NCBI RefSeq assembly: GCF_963966145.1 | Contig: NC_091056.1 | Coordinates: forward strand, 1,550,001 to 1,614,000 | From: Tenebrio molitor | Lineage: Eukaryota; Arthropoda; Insecta; Coleoptera; Tenebrionidae | Length of the DNA stretch: 64,000 bases | Direction of reading: 5' to 3' | Shown: positions 1 through 11,166 of the stretch, in pieces | Layout of the letters: each line of letters opens with the position of its first letter | Numbering within the stretch: position 1 is the stretch's first letter | Translations under genes and position numbers: made by a program | Notes under the pieces: generated by a model | Databases searched by the model: none | What the model was told of the DNA's origin: nothing | The model's input: only the letters and a program-made list of their open reading frames with translations

Positions 1-801
1 TTACATAGCCAAAAAATAAAATTATTTGACAGTGAAATACCCGATCCATCCTGAATTTACTTTATTCGAATATTAGAATTTACAATTATTCGAATTTTAC
101 ATCATCATGTCATTCATGCACTATCAAAATTCAACTACATATTTTCATTGTGTATGCATTCAAAGCGGTATAGTCAGGAAGAAGTTAGGTTTCGAAGCCA
201 GATGTTATATCATAGTTAAAGCTCGGATTCTATGCAAATTGCATATTCGTTTCTATGGCGTATATAGACAAATTTTTTGATTTTCTGGGCATATTAACAA
301 ATTTTGAATGAAATTACGTCATTTCAAAAATGCATATTAGTGCATATTTCTGCAATTTTCCAGATTTTTTTATTCATTTATTGAACCCTTGCAAGTCTAC
401 ATGGTGCAGGTGCAGATAGAGGGACATCAGAAAATATCCACTTGCTTTAAAAACATGGGACTTCTTGGTAAAGCGTAATTCCAGAGAAATAAGACCATAA
501 ATTTAACAATGGAATGAACAGATCTCCTATTTCTAAAACTTCCCGCTAACGATGTCGACCCTTTCTTTCGAAGAATTTTAATCGCTATACGTGAATTTGC
601 ACACTGCAACATTGAATCACAAACGGTCTGCTAGTCCTAGTCGTAACGAAAAGTGCCTTTAAAAACAATTATGCCGAAAATATCTGAATCAATTTTTGCT
701 TGGATGTAACAATATCCGGAATTATATTTCGAAGAAAGTTCAGGGAAAGTGTTTTGCAAGGCCTTGCAGCAAGCACTTGAGTATTTGAGTGTGAATACAT
801 A

Positions 802-1149
802 CAGGGTGTATCTGAAATACGTGTGTTACTTTTAACCAGTGAAAGAACTCCCCAATTTATAAAACTTGTCTCTATAACATTTTGCAAAATTCGCAAAAGT
901 ATTCAAAAATGAGAATTTAAATTTTAATTATATAATTAATTATATAATTTTTTCCATAACAATGTAACTTTTTAACAAGGCTCCATTTCTAGTACAACAG
1001 AAAATTTTCGCCCTTACCCATAGACGAGTATACACTTTGATGGCTAATTTATTCCCAATTTTAAATCTAGAGAATTTAGAGAAAAGTTTCATGAATTGGC
1101 GAGTTCTTCCAATGGTTAAAATTAACACACGTATTTCAGATAGACCCTG
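802..1149. repeat. MITE, mariner-like, nested in the hAT-like element
   Basis: This 348-bp element has imperfect ~55-bp terminal inverted repeats beginning CAGGGTSTATCTGAAATACG, flanked by TA on both sides (800-801, 1150-1151). It has no coding capacity. An AT palindrome sits near its centre (about 923-945). The CAGGGT start resembles the larger MITE at 53984-54644, suggesting one superfamily of ends. Confidence 0.8.
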
Positions 1150-1274
1150 TATTAATTAATTTGCGAAAAAAAATGTTACTTTGCTACTAAGTAATACTTA
1201 TTCTATATTCAACGATAAGGATTTGAAGTTATTTTGTTTAATTTACCTGCAATTAAAACATTCATTTTTTAATA

Positions 1275-1680
1275 TCGGGTGTTTAAATTTCACCTCGTAG
1301 TAGACGTTGAAGAGTCGATTGTGAATGCACCACTCGTATAAAACGTACAGTTGGTTGCAAAAAAAAAATGGAAATTGCCAGAATAAAATTGACACATTTT
1401 TACAATTTTTTCATAGTGTGAAACCTTCTTACGATAGATAGGTTAGAATTATGGTCAAAATTCAATGACATTTTTGATAGGCATTGTCATTGTGAAGTAG
1501 ACAATTAATTGACAAATGGTTAACACCAAATTTACATTAGAAAAATTTTCGTTTCCCGTTTTTTTTTTGCAACCAACCATAAGATTTAAACAGATAATCC
1601 GTGATCCGTAAGCTGCATAGTGCGTTTACAATCGACACTTCCACGCCTACTATGAGGTGAGATTTAAAAAAAACACCCGA
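1275..1680. repeat. MITE with TCGGGTG ends, TA-flanked
   Basis: Inverted ends of roughly 60 bp start TCGGGTGTTT, and the arms share the word GTCGATTGT inside. TA flanks are at 1273-1274 and 1681-1682. It is non-coding and hosts a second MITE at 1348-1579, so it is older than that insert and younger than the surrounding hAT-like element. Confidence 0.75.
1348..1579. repeat. MITE with GTTGGTTGC(A)10 ends, nested two levels deep
   Basis: This 232-bp element has inverted repeats GGTTGCAAAAAAAAAA near both ends and TA duplications at 1346-1347 and 1580-1581. It lies wholly within the MITE at 1275-1680. It has no open frame. The TA target points to a Tc1/mariner-type transposase acting in trans. 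Confidence 0.75.
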
Positions 1681-1998
1681 TATAATTCCTATAAAGTTGT
1701 ATTGACTATTGTATAATTTAAAATATATATTTTCAGTTTTGTTTTTATATTAATAAATTTTGAATAAATAGATTAATTCTGCGAAATTTGTCTTTTTTGT
1801 AAAAGTGATAAATCATATTATAGTAAATTTATGCATATTTCGTGCATATTTGTGCATATTTCAGTGCATTTTTAGCTAAAAAGTGTGCATATATATGCGC
1901 ATATTTTCTTCATTTTTCAGTGCATATAATCCGAGCTTTAATCATAGTTATTTATTTAAATGTAGGTTATAACATAGCTATTTATTTAAATGTAGGTA

Positions 1999-2345
1999 CA
2001 ATCGTTGACCAAAATAAAATAGGACAAAGTGTTACCTTAGACAGTTTCACAGTTCAAAAATTTGTGTAGTGTAACTGAGGCGTATGTGTCTCAGATTACA
2101 ACTTGATTTGACTTGACGATTGATTTACAAAAAGTTAGGTTGTGTTTTTTCACTTGTCATCTCGTCACTGTCACTTTGTTCAATTGAATGATTCTGAGTT
2201 TTTGAAATATTGTCGAATGATGACACTTATCAGAATTGTTTTTTTTATTTTTGACACTTTTGTTTCCTAAGAGATGGATTTCGCAAAAATATCGAATTAC
2301 ACAATCGAAATTTACTTTGTCCTATTTTATTTTGGTGAACGACTG
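1999..2345. repeat. MITE, mariner-like, 32-bp inverted repeats
   Basis: Ends CARTCGTTSACCAAAATAAA match over 32 bp with two differences. TA flanks are at 1997-1998 and 2346-2347. It is non-coding. The end sequence is related in layout to the MITE at 41911-42119 (CRGTCGRTGGACAAATAAAA), so the two probably belong to one MITE superfamily. Confidence 0.8.
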
Positions 2346-2347
2346 TA

Positions 2348-2991
2348 CGTTAATAATTGACACTATTAATGTCAAAATTCAATTGTCTCCATGGCTAACT
2401 AGCTCTTTTTAGAAAATAACACTTTCGAATAAATTAAATCATTTTTTTTTCTCGATTTTTTCCTATTGTAAGTGTCAACTTTTTTTACACATTCAAATAT
2501 AGAAAAAAAAGCTTTACAAGAATAGACTAAGAAATGTATAATGTACTAATTAAAAAAAAAAAGTTGACTGTCTTAACTTTGACATATGTCATCGTAGAGA
2601 AGATTTGATAACGTTATCTATTGTAGTTTCATAAGCGATTTACAAATATATATGGTTTGCTATACTTTTTTCTTAAAATAAAAAAGATATAGGGGCGCGA
2701 ATACCAATCTGAATCACCCGGTATTTGTGAAAAATCATCTAATAATAATGTAAACGCTTCCTGTTGTAATAAAACAGGAAAAGTTTGCATATATGTACTC
2801 TTTTATGGATAATTTATTCAAAATATTTCTTCGAAGTAGATAACAATTATTCCAACGATTTCTCAGTTCACCATTTTGTAGATCAACATTGTGTTTCACA
2901 TACTCTTGATCTATTTTCTCATTGTTATCTTCTCTAACGTTATCTTCAATTTCTAAATGTTACATTAAGTAAAAAAAAATATTATTTTAAT
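2348..2991. other. AT-rich spacer, nothing identifiable
   Basis: This stretch has homopolymer A/T runs and no supported frame, splice pattern or terminal repeat pair. A short word (AAGTGTCAACTTTTTTTACAC) looks weakly palindromic but is too short to call. Confidence 0.5.
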
Positions 2992-5900
2992 TTAGGTACT
3001 ACCTTTATTACTAGTTTGTTCTTCCACTTTATCTTTTATGAATTTTAATTTTTGTCTACTGTTAACAGCTTTGTTCCATAACTTTCCATTATAGAGTACT
3101 CTTGGACTTGTTTTTGTTTTGGGCTGGTAAGGTGTGAAGTACGTAGATGAAAGTTCTCCTTTAAAAATGGTAGGGGTTTCGTTGGCTACTTTTTGAAATA
3201 TTATCCCATACTTCTCCAACATTCTCTGTTGGAAAAAGGAAAAAGTTTTTTTCGACAATTTCTTGATTTTTCAGTCCATAAGGTTTATAACTAAGCTTAA
3301 ATAGGACTTTCATGAGACTCTTCAAGTTTTTAAATTAAAATCCTAACGCTGTTAGCATCGTCACTATGAAATATTGCGTCAGATTGCACATTAAAAGCCT
3401 TTTTTATATTGTGCATGTCATGATTTGTTGTATAACTAAATCTGTCATCTGCATTAAATGTTTTTCCAATATCTTCCAAAATTCGACTACTGGGAATGCC
3501 CTGGAATAGTTTCTCTGCTATAGTTGCTCTTTCGGATTTCTTTAGACTAAGCCTTCCAACCTCTGCTTCATGTCCTATGTGGGTTTCCATAACTTCAAAT
3601 TTAACTTCAATGTCATCCTCTTCCTTCACGATCATACGTGTTGGACAATGACAACCTAACGTGTGATTAAAAAAAAACTTCCATCAAAGTGTGCCATGAA
3701 AATAACTACGTATGTCTGAACATAAGTTTGGATGGTTGAAACAGTTTAGGGACCCTAGAACTGCGAACGTGTTGTTGAATTTTGAACTACTCAGCCGTTT
3801 GAAATTTGACTTTTTTAATGAAACAAATGTACTTGATTGATTTAAAATTAATTATTAACAACATTAATAAATTAAACTTTAAGAAGATGCGTTATGTGAC
3901 CACCACCTTCATGCATGCATAACCTAACTCCTCTTTGAATGGAGTCAATAACATTTTCGAATTTGTTAGTTATCCTTTGCCGAAGATCATCCATATCAAC
4001 CACAGGTGCACTGAAAATTGAATTTTTATGTATGGCCACAAAAAGAAGTCACACGGGGTCAGATCACAAGACCTGGGAGACCACTCATGTGGCATATTTA
4101 AACTAATAAGGCGGTTGTCATAAAATTCCATTAAAAAATTTAAATTTGCCCAGGTCGTGTGAATGCGAGCCCCGTCTTGCTGGAAATAGCCTTGTGTACA
4201 TTCATCATCTAACAATGTCTCGATAAGAGGAGTTAAAATTTCCAGACGATATCTCTCAGCAATTTGAACATTTAGGTTTTTGAAAGTTGCATAAATAATT
4301 GAATATTTACCTTAAAAAAAAAATAGGTCCAATTAGTCTTCTTCTACTTATTGCAGCCAAAAACTCCAATTTTTTGTGAATGTAACGGTACTTCAATATA
4401 ATAATGAGGATTCTCGCCACTCCACATTCTCATATTTTGTGAGTTAACTTATCCAGATAAGTGAAACCACGATTCATCGCTAAAGAATGTTTTTTCCAGT
4501 ATGGCACCATTGTTATGAAAATTCAACATAAACCATTGACAGAATTGCTGTCTTCGCGGTCGATCATTTGGAAGTGGTTCATGGACTAATTGTAGACGAT
4601 AAGTCTGTAAATGAAGATCTTGTTTCAGAATACGCTGACAAGTGGTAAAGGACAGATCGACTTGTTGTAAATGGCGTATTGAAGTATTTGGCTGCTCCTC
4701 AATTACTTACCGTACCGTACCGTTTCAATGTTTTCTTCATTTCTCACCTTCGGTCTCCCACTACCTTCTTTACGTCCTACACTTCCAGTTTCCCTGTATA
4801 AGTGCACAAGATGATGTACTTTTCTGCTAAATGTATCAAAATGCACGATCACTTCTGGAAAAGTTTTCTGGAAATCTTCAAATGCGTTACTTGTGGAATA
4901 AATCCACTGCCCATCAATTTTTACGCCGTTTCTAAAATAAGTTTCCAACATGCAGCGTTTTTGGTGTTCGGTGAAAGCCATAACGTTCACATATTACAAT
5001 AATAAGTTAATAACCTATAAGATTCACAATCATGAATCTGAAATTAAGTCTGTCAGAATTGACGCAAGCTACAACATGCCTGTCATATCTGTCTTTGTCT
5101 TGCATGGCATACTTTGATGAAGGTTTTTTTGAATCGCAGGATATTTTATTGGTCCCTTTCAATTTCATTCCTCTCTGACGCTTCAAAGTTTTTTGTTGTG
5201 TAGCGTAAATTCCAGATCGATGACAAATATATTTCGTCACGTTAGCATCTTTTTAATTATTCCATTTTTTTTGAATTATAAAATCGAAACGATGACTTGG
5301 TATTTTTTTCAAAATCTAATTTCCATTCTTTAAATTGGTGCAATTCTAATTTAACATGGTTATCCCTTAGCAATACCAGAAATGGTTATGTAAGCATTTT
5401 CTGGTTATATAAAGAGTCTTGTCAAAAAATGCTATTCTAATTTGCTAAATCATAACCATTTTTCTAACAATCATGGTTATGAAGATTGTTATATAAACTT
5501 GTGACAAATCATCTTGCTAATTTGAAAGATGGACTTGGTTGCGGCAAATTTTCTTATGCCTTTTCAAAAAAACGTGGAAAATGCTGAGTATCAGTAAGTG
5601 TAATAGGTCAAATAATTGAATAATAAGTATGTACCTTTTTTGCTATTACGAAGTTCTGCTGTGCTTTCACGGCCAGATTGAGATTAGAATATAAATTGAT
5701 AAGAAATTAAAATAAATTAAAAATTACTAAAATATGCTGCTCCAACGTTTGGACCATAATTTCTATTTGCTGGAAATTAGTCTTCTTGTTCCTTTTTTTA
5801 ACGTTAGCAGAAGAACAGCAAGAATCAATTTTTAAATTAATTGACGCGGGTTTGACATTTGAGTTGTGCAATGTCCACTAGCTAAGCAAATTGCGCATGC

Positions 5901-6244
5901 CCGACGCTTGTTAAATAACGATGTTCATGATGGGCAAATTTTGTGGGTAGAATAGGAGAAAATCATAAAATGGTTATCGACATTGTTACAACATTGCAGA
6001 GATCGCAATGTTATTACTTGGCAATCCTGAATTAGACGAAAATCAGAATCGCACCGAATGTCTTTTTAGAACCGAATTTGAGATGTTGATATTTAAACAC
6101 CACTTCGTGATTTGACAGAAGATGCCTATCAAGTAAGTCATAATTTGCAATTTCTGAGGCGCATAAAGGACACTTTAGACATGGCTTTTTAAAGTTATTT
6201 TCAATTCCATGAATTTTTTTCATATGTCTATTTATGTTGGACAA
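2992..6244 (-). pseudogene. MULE-type transposase-like gene remnant, split by a mariner insertion
   Basis: Three collinear minus-strand pieces match the layout of arthropod MULE/SWIM-type proteins. At 6050-6244 there is a start codon and a C2H2 finger (C-x2-C-x12-H-x4-H) ending SNH. At 5142-5240 is the block YICHRSGIY. At 3330-3656 is GCHCPTRM, then THIGHEAEVGRLSL and a later HSDDANSV block. After a stop at about 3330 the frame seems to resume shifted (YKPYGLKNQE near 3270, then FQQRMLEKYG in 2992-3258). The DDE core is not found. A mariner (3659-5141) sits between the second and third pieces; removing it with one TA restores a continuous frame (NKI then GCHCP). The 5260-6030 interval is probably an intron, though its splice sites are not convincing. 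Family assignment rests on remembered family motifs and is moderately sure. Confidence 0.65.
3659..5141 (-). mobile_element. Mariner-superfamily transposon, copy A (complete ends, dead transposase)
   Basis: Terminal inverted repeats of about 35 bp (left ACGTGTGATTAAAAAAAAAC, right end reverse complement TCCTGCGATTCAAAAAAACC) are flanked by TA at 3657-3658 and 5142-5143. The minus-strand transposase starts near 4990 with an HTH region (FTEHQKRCMLETYF). It then has YFQQDGARIH, SCDLTPCDFFLWPY and a terminal block GGGHITHLL near 3890-3920. This is the Tc1/mariner-IS630 group with a DUF4817-like N-terminus. Compared with copy B (36987-38447), copy A carries an extra CGTAC near 4712 that shifts the frame, several small deletions and a ~60-bp loss near 3805, so it cannot encode a working enzyme. 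It sits inside a MULE-like gene. Confidence 0.88.
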
Positions 6245-7085
6245 GACGATAAAATTCTACTTTATCTTTGAGAACGTTGTTTAATTACGCACGAGAGATA
6301 ATGAGATTTTATCGTCGTGTACAGTACAAAATTTTATTCCATTCTACATTACTACTACTGAATTATTTTGATTGACAATTATTATAAACGTCAAAAAAAT
6401 TCAAATAAAAAAAAACGTCAAAAACAGAAAAACAACAATGGATGTTAAACATTAGAAACTCAAAGCGGGGCTATTGGGATGGGAGTCGGTTACCGAGGTA
6501 ATTTGTTTATCAACAAAGTTAGAAGCAGTTTCGTGAAAGTGTTTCAATTTTGAGGAAATAATGGCCCAATCTTTCCTTAATGAAAATGAATTGTATGTTC
6601 TTGAAGATATTATTAAAGAAGCCAGATCTGTTGTTGAAAATTGATTGCCGCGAAAATCTTATCATTGTATGGAAAAAGAATACAATATTTTCTGTGCCTG
6701 GAGGAAAAGCAGAAACATAAAAGGTGATTTTGATGGGAACTAGCAGCACAAAGAATTGTCAAGGATTTTCAAACGAATTACCTGGTGGCAGTGGCGCTAA
6801 CTTCATCAAAAGCAAAGAGGTCGCTAACGACAATACTGTCAAATGTGGTGGAAAAGTGTTTAATAGTATATTAAAACATGAGTTTTATAAAACTTATATT
6901 AAGACACTACTCGGATTTGCAGCACGACTGCCGCAGGCAGGAGTGCCTGTAAATGACAAGTGCTCTTAAGTTTTATAAAACGAGTTTTTTTATGCAATTT
7001 TTTCTAATTTGCATATTAAATACATGTTTTTTTACAAATAAAATCAATTTTACTGTTAGTAAAATTTTACAATAGTACTGTTCAA
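6245..7085. other. AT-rich spacer with a short inverted repeat
   Basis: The only structure seen is the inverted pair ACGATAAAAT/ATTTTATCGT at about 6247-6316. Short plus-strand frames near 6724 show no family resemblance and are not called. Confidence 0.4.
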
Positions 7086-7660
7086 TTGTATGGTCGCCGA
7101 TCTATCAAAGAGGTGTTCATGCTTTGGAGTCGGTTCAGAGGAAGTTTGCCAAGTATCTTCTGTTCAAGTTAATTGCTGAATTTCCTCCAAGAGGTACTCC
7201 TAATTCTGTTCTTTATGATATGGCAAATCTGCGTTCTCTCAATATGAGACGTAATGATAGTTTTCTGATATTTATATATAAGATCATACACGGCATTGTT
7301 AATTCTCCCTTCTTGTTATCCCAAATTTATTTCAATGTGCCTCGGGCAAATCTTAGATCTGGTCGGTTTTTTTATGTTCCGCGAGCAGTTACTAATATAC
7401 TGCATCGTTCCCCTCTTTATACTGCCTGCACATTATTCAATAGGAACTGTAGTGAGTGCGATATTTTTGTGATTAGTCTTGGACAATTTAAGAGATTAAT
7501 TACTTGCATTTCAGAGGTTTAATTGAGCGTTTCCCGTAACGGGTGCACAGTCGCGTTTTGAGCTGTTGCATTGTATAACGCTGTTTACTGTTGGTTTTTA
7601 TTTGGGTGTACAACCTGTTAACCAACATACTAAATAATAATAATAATAATAATAATAATT
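7086..7660 (+). mobile_element. 3' end of a Jockey/CR1-superfamily LINE with (TAA)n tail
   Basis: A plus-strand frame from about 7086 reads VWSPIYQRGVHALESVQRKF, the characteristic block near the C-terminus of Jockey/CR1 reverse transcriptases. It continues to a stop near 7521 through SPFLLSQI and NVPRANLR. A microsatellite of AAT units (about 7631-7660) follows, as is typical for LINE 3' tails. Everything upstream (endonuclease, RT core) is missing, consistent with 5' truncation during target-primed reverse transcription. Confidence 0.8.
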
Positions 7661-9499
7661 ACCTTTCCGCTGAAAGGGGGTTCTAGACGAGAATTCTTGA
7701 AGAACCTTCCGGTACTTCTTGATACGAATGCGACCGCCTTCCGCTTTTTAATCCCGGCACCGCAGTCCCATAAATCGCGAAAATTGTCACGTGCGCGATT
7801 CTCGACCTTATTCCGTAGCGCGATAAGGCGTGCTGGCCTTGCAGGATACTGCGCATCCGAAAGGTTGCATTTCCGGTGGTACTACACGTGCGCTGTGTCA
7901 TGACAGGTGTACGGTCATGGCGCCGGTTTGTTTACCTTCGCTTTTCACCGACCGGGAAATTTCAGATGTTGATGCGGTAAAACGTCGGTAACTCCGTGCA
8001 CATTAAGTCAGATGTTGATTGCCGTATCTCGCAGGTATAGCTAGTGCATTATCTCTTGACACGCGAGGTGCGCGGTGGGAGGAGTTTAGCAGGGAGAAGG
8101 AGAATTATCGGCAAAGATCGGTTCAGCAGCAATTCAACCATATCGTAGTACGGCGATTTTTTAGAACGGGTGGGAGCCGTTCGTGACTAGTCGTCTGAAT
8201 TTAGTCTTCTGCGCAACTTTAACTCGCGTGTCAAGAGATAACGCACCAGCTCTAACAAAAAAGTAGGACAGGGAGAAAGATGGGGGTTGGAAAAGAAGAA
8301 GATGACTTTCCGGCAAGTTACGAAAGTGAAAAGGAACCAACATTGCCGTACGGTTCTCCTATAGCTGAGAAAAAGAAGAGAAAGTGAAGAGTCAGAAAGG
8401 GAAAGTGGGGTTCAAAAAAGATAGATTGCAGCTCGACAATCTAGAGGCGTGAAGCCACCTCAGCTTTAAATTGGCGGGGCCAAAACGTGTTCCTCCAGCC
8501 GCCCCGTTGTGGCTGGCACAATGACTCTACAATGAACTCCGTTTTCGGATGTGCGACGTGAAAAAAAGGCTTTGCGGAGGGTTGGCGCCTCGCGTCGTCA
8601 AATGCCGTGCTTTTTCTGCTATCTCCAGGTGTTCGAGCAGCGATGTGTTAGTCCCGCGAGCAATAGTAGGATCACTTGGGCCTCCTACACCGGCCAAACG
8701 CTATTGTGGCGTTTTGTAATCGAAATATAATTTTCATTTCAGTATTTTTCCCCCCCATAAATTAACGAGCTGTCTATTTACTCGCATTTTCTAGTTATTT
8801 GAACCCAACGACAGTGACCGTGAAATAATACTTTTTGTAAAATCAATGCAAAACATTGTAGAATACAGTTTCTCCGCTCTGCGTTCGAGGTGTAGTTTTT
8901 AGTTAGTTTTGTCCAACTCCACAAGGCAGGTGTTTACGTGTTGACTCTGTGATTTAAGCTAAAATTTTGTGAAAATGAGAGTTTATTTTCAAGTAGTGAA
9001 TACATAGATATTATGTTAGTGAATGGTGAAGCCTCGGGAATACTCCTCGAGTCTACAGAATTTCCGTGTTACTTCTGGTGGGGGTACATGAAGGACTTGG
9101 TACGGGGTGATACTGAATTTTATTTTTAAATGGTACAACTGGAGTAACTTCCGGTTGTGATGGCTTTACACTGAAAGCCGCATCAGTGACAAGTCAAACT
9201 TGACATGTCAAATTAAATTAAACATGCTGCTGAATTGGTCGAGAAGAGTTAATTTATGTTTAGTGCAAAATGGGGAGCACTTGAGAATTTCCTTTAGCTA
9301 ATATTTAGATTATTATTCCGAATTCCAACTTTGATTTCTCTTTGTCGTTAATTTTTACTCTCATAACCTACCATTTTGTTGTTGTTAATGCTACGTCAGA
9401 TATCTGTCAAATAAACTCAGAAAACATATCCGGTTGCAGTGTTATAAACAGCCGAATAAAAACATTTTCTTAATTGGATTGCCAACTTAAACAGTCCTT
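7661..9499. other. GC-richer stretch without a recognisable gene
   Basis: From about 7660 to 8720 the base composition is clearly more GC-rich and CpG-containing than its surroundings, then becomes AT-rich again. No frame shows family motifs. A 28-bp inverted repeat lies at 8040-8250. It could be the 5' region of an unrecognised element or a host promoter island; I cannot decide. Confidence 0.35.
8040..8250. repeat. 28-bp inverted repeat in the GC-rich stretch
   Basis: Arms 8040-8067 and 8223-8250 match over 28 bp with two differences. The inner 19 bp (TTATCTCTTGACACGCGAG and its complement) are perfect. The loop is 155 bp. It could be the ends of a small element or a stem in a transcript; no target duplication is visible. 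Confidence 0.6.
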
Positions 9500-9695
9500 C
9501 TTGATCACCTGGTATATTCGATCCCAATTGACACAATTGAAGTTTTAAGAAAACGGGTGGAAAATGCTGCCACAACAATTCACAATAACAGAGGAATGTT
9601 GGAAAGAGTGAAAGAATTATTTCGTCGGCGCCTTCATTATTGTACATATTAACCATAACGGCGGTCACTTTGAACACTCCCTGTAATGGTTAGTG
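9500..9695 (+). pseudogene. C-terminal fragment of a mariner/IS630-type transposase
   Basis: The plus strand reads VYSIPIDTIEVLRKRVENA, then MLERVKELFRRRLHYC. After a one-base shift it reads NGGHFEHSL followed by a stop. This is the usual C-terminal pattern of DUF4817/IS630-type transposases (helical segment, RR...C, then G-x-HFEHL). Upstream catalytic parts are absent or unreadable. It is a different lineage from copies A and B, which end GGGHITHLL. Confidence 0.65.
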
Positions 9696-10424
9696 ATTCT
9701 GATTACTGATTACTCTAATTATTTCATGAGAATTTTTACGGATTAATACACTAATTTCAGGAGACATTTTGTCATCATTTGGGTATGGGCGATTCATTAG
9801 GGTCAGTTTAAAATATTTATTATTAAAATTGTTTTCATTTAATATCTACCATATGATTCTCTTTTTTCTCTTTCACCCTTAATGTGGCACGCGCATTCAC
9901 GTCAGTTGGAATCAAGACTGTCTTGATTTTTGGCGTGCACATTCAAACCCGCGCGGGGATAACTCACTGTGTGTGGCGAGTAGTCTCTGCATGCTTCGGT
10001 TAAAATTCGGTGACGGCCGTATTTTGTCTGATTTACGAAATATGTCTCGTGAATACAACGCAGGGGCACGCCACTGTTATCAGACAAATTTTCTTTTTGG
10101 TCACCATCACAATGACCGTTTGCTGCACAGCAGAGTACGGGTTTAACTTAGGACAAGCGTGTACACTTTTAACTGCACATTCTTCCCTCTGTGTGTGTGG
10201 CCGGCTTATCATTATAGGTGACAGGAACGGGCGCAGCAATTAGCCGCAAGAAACAAGTGAAAGTTTTCTTGCATTTGTTTTTTGTTCTTCGCTTATCGAC
10301 ATCGGCGGGTAACGAAATTTGTGCCAAATCTTTCAATAATTTTAATTGGATAACTATAAGGTTTAGGAGAAAAATATATTTAAATATATTGTTGCTATTA
10401 ACGAGTTCTATTACCAGTTCAAAT
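9696..10424. other. No gene identified
   Basis: Mixed-composition sequence with overlapping short frames on both strands around 9900-10250 that show no family motif. No terminal repeats were found. Confidence 0.4.
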
Positions 10425-11033
10425 TTATGTACTTATTTCTGAGACACGTCGTATATATATATTAATATAATTGTCGCCGGATTGAATACATTGATCTTTA
10501 TAAAGGCGGCGTAAGGCTGAAATATTCAAATCACCTTCAAAGTATTCCCTTTGTGATTGATTTCGCAAATGGTACGATTCAACCCGAGGAATGGAGTTTA
10601 TGTTGTTTTTAACCCCGTCTATCTGAAATTGGTCTAATGTTTTATTATGATTCTTATGTTTGCCATACTTTTCATGTTCCAAAATACCATTTTGGTTTCT
10701 CTTTTTTAAAGTGGTTCGAATCATTGTGTCCCCAATATTCAATGTAACCATATAAAAGTGTTTACACACTCGAAGTTTATCTTTGTTTTTTTTGGCAACA
10801 AAATATGTTTGATTACAGGACCTTTTTGAGTTACCCTTTGGGTATCTATACTGGGTATTACGTCGACAATGCAAGAAGAAATGAATTGACCCTGTCCCAT
10901 ATTGTCACCAATTTTCCAAAATGCTTTAAAAATAGTTTCTCTATCATCTTCAGTGAAAACGGAAAAACATTTTTCTATGCCTGTTTTAGCATATAAACAT
11001 TCTGATAGTGGTTTTAGATACGGAATGACTCAC
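10425..11033 (-). pseudogene. Fragment of an unnamed, repeated arthropod protein family (middle part)
   Basis: On the minus strand, a frame from about 11020 reads EKCFSVFTEDDRETIFKAFW and a tract beginning IGDNMGQGQFISS. After a shift near 10870 it continues RVCKHFYMVTLNIGDTMIRT, then NSIPRVESYHLR, and ends near 10425. These blocks (K-C, F..FW, RVCKHF, NSIPRVES-H) recur together in many uncharacterised proteins of aphids and beetles as I recall them; no biochemical role is known to me. A stop codon just upstream of the first block and the internal frameshift suggest a dead copy. A second, differently preserved copy is split between 30610-31033 and 19336-19614. Confidence 0.6.
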
Positions 11034-11150
11034 ATTCTAGAACTGTTACTGAGATCTCCAATGTTCCAGTAGCTTCGTTGCAGCCTTCTTTCGTCAATGG
11101 CGGCACATAGCCTATGTATGTGTTTTGTTTTGTTTTGTTTTTTTATATTT

Positions 11151-11166
11151 ACGAGGCATTTGGCTA
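11151..11166 (-). rRNA. 16-nt remnant of 28S rRNA immediately downstream of the R2 site
   Basis: The minus strand reads TAGCCAAATGCCTCGT. This is the conserved 28S sequence that starts exactly at the R2 cleavage point (between TTAAGG and TAGCC). The match ends after 16 nt, where an A-rich stretch with AAAAC repeats begins. It abuts the 3' end of R2 copy 1. Confidence 0.82.

Larger units (their letters stand above)
209..1948. mobile_element. Non-autonomous hAT-like DNA transposon with 8-bp target duplication
   Basis: The element proper is 217-1940. Its ends are inverted repeats starting TAAAGCTCGGATT; the first 20 positions match with one difference. It is flanked by the identical 8-mer ATCATAGT at 209-216 and 1941-1948. 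An 8-bp duplication is characteristic of the hAT superfamily. The right subterminal 120 bp is rich in GCATAT/TGCATAT words, as expected of hAT transposase-binding regions, with fewer copies on the left. No transposase frame is present. Three smaller MITEs (802-1149, 1275-1680, 1348-1579) lie inside, so it is old or served as a repeated target. Confidence 0.8.

Noticed and set aside
1842..2069. Plus-strand frame MHICAYFSAFLAKKCAY
   Set aside because: It lies across the end of the hAT-like element and its GCATAT subterminal repeats; the repeated His-Ile-Cys-Ala-Tyr comes from that repeat.
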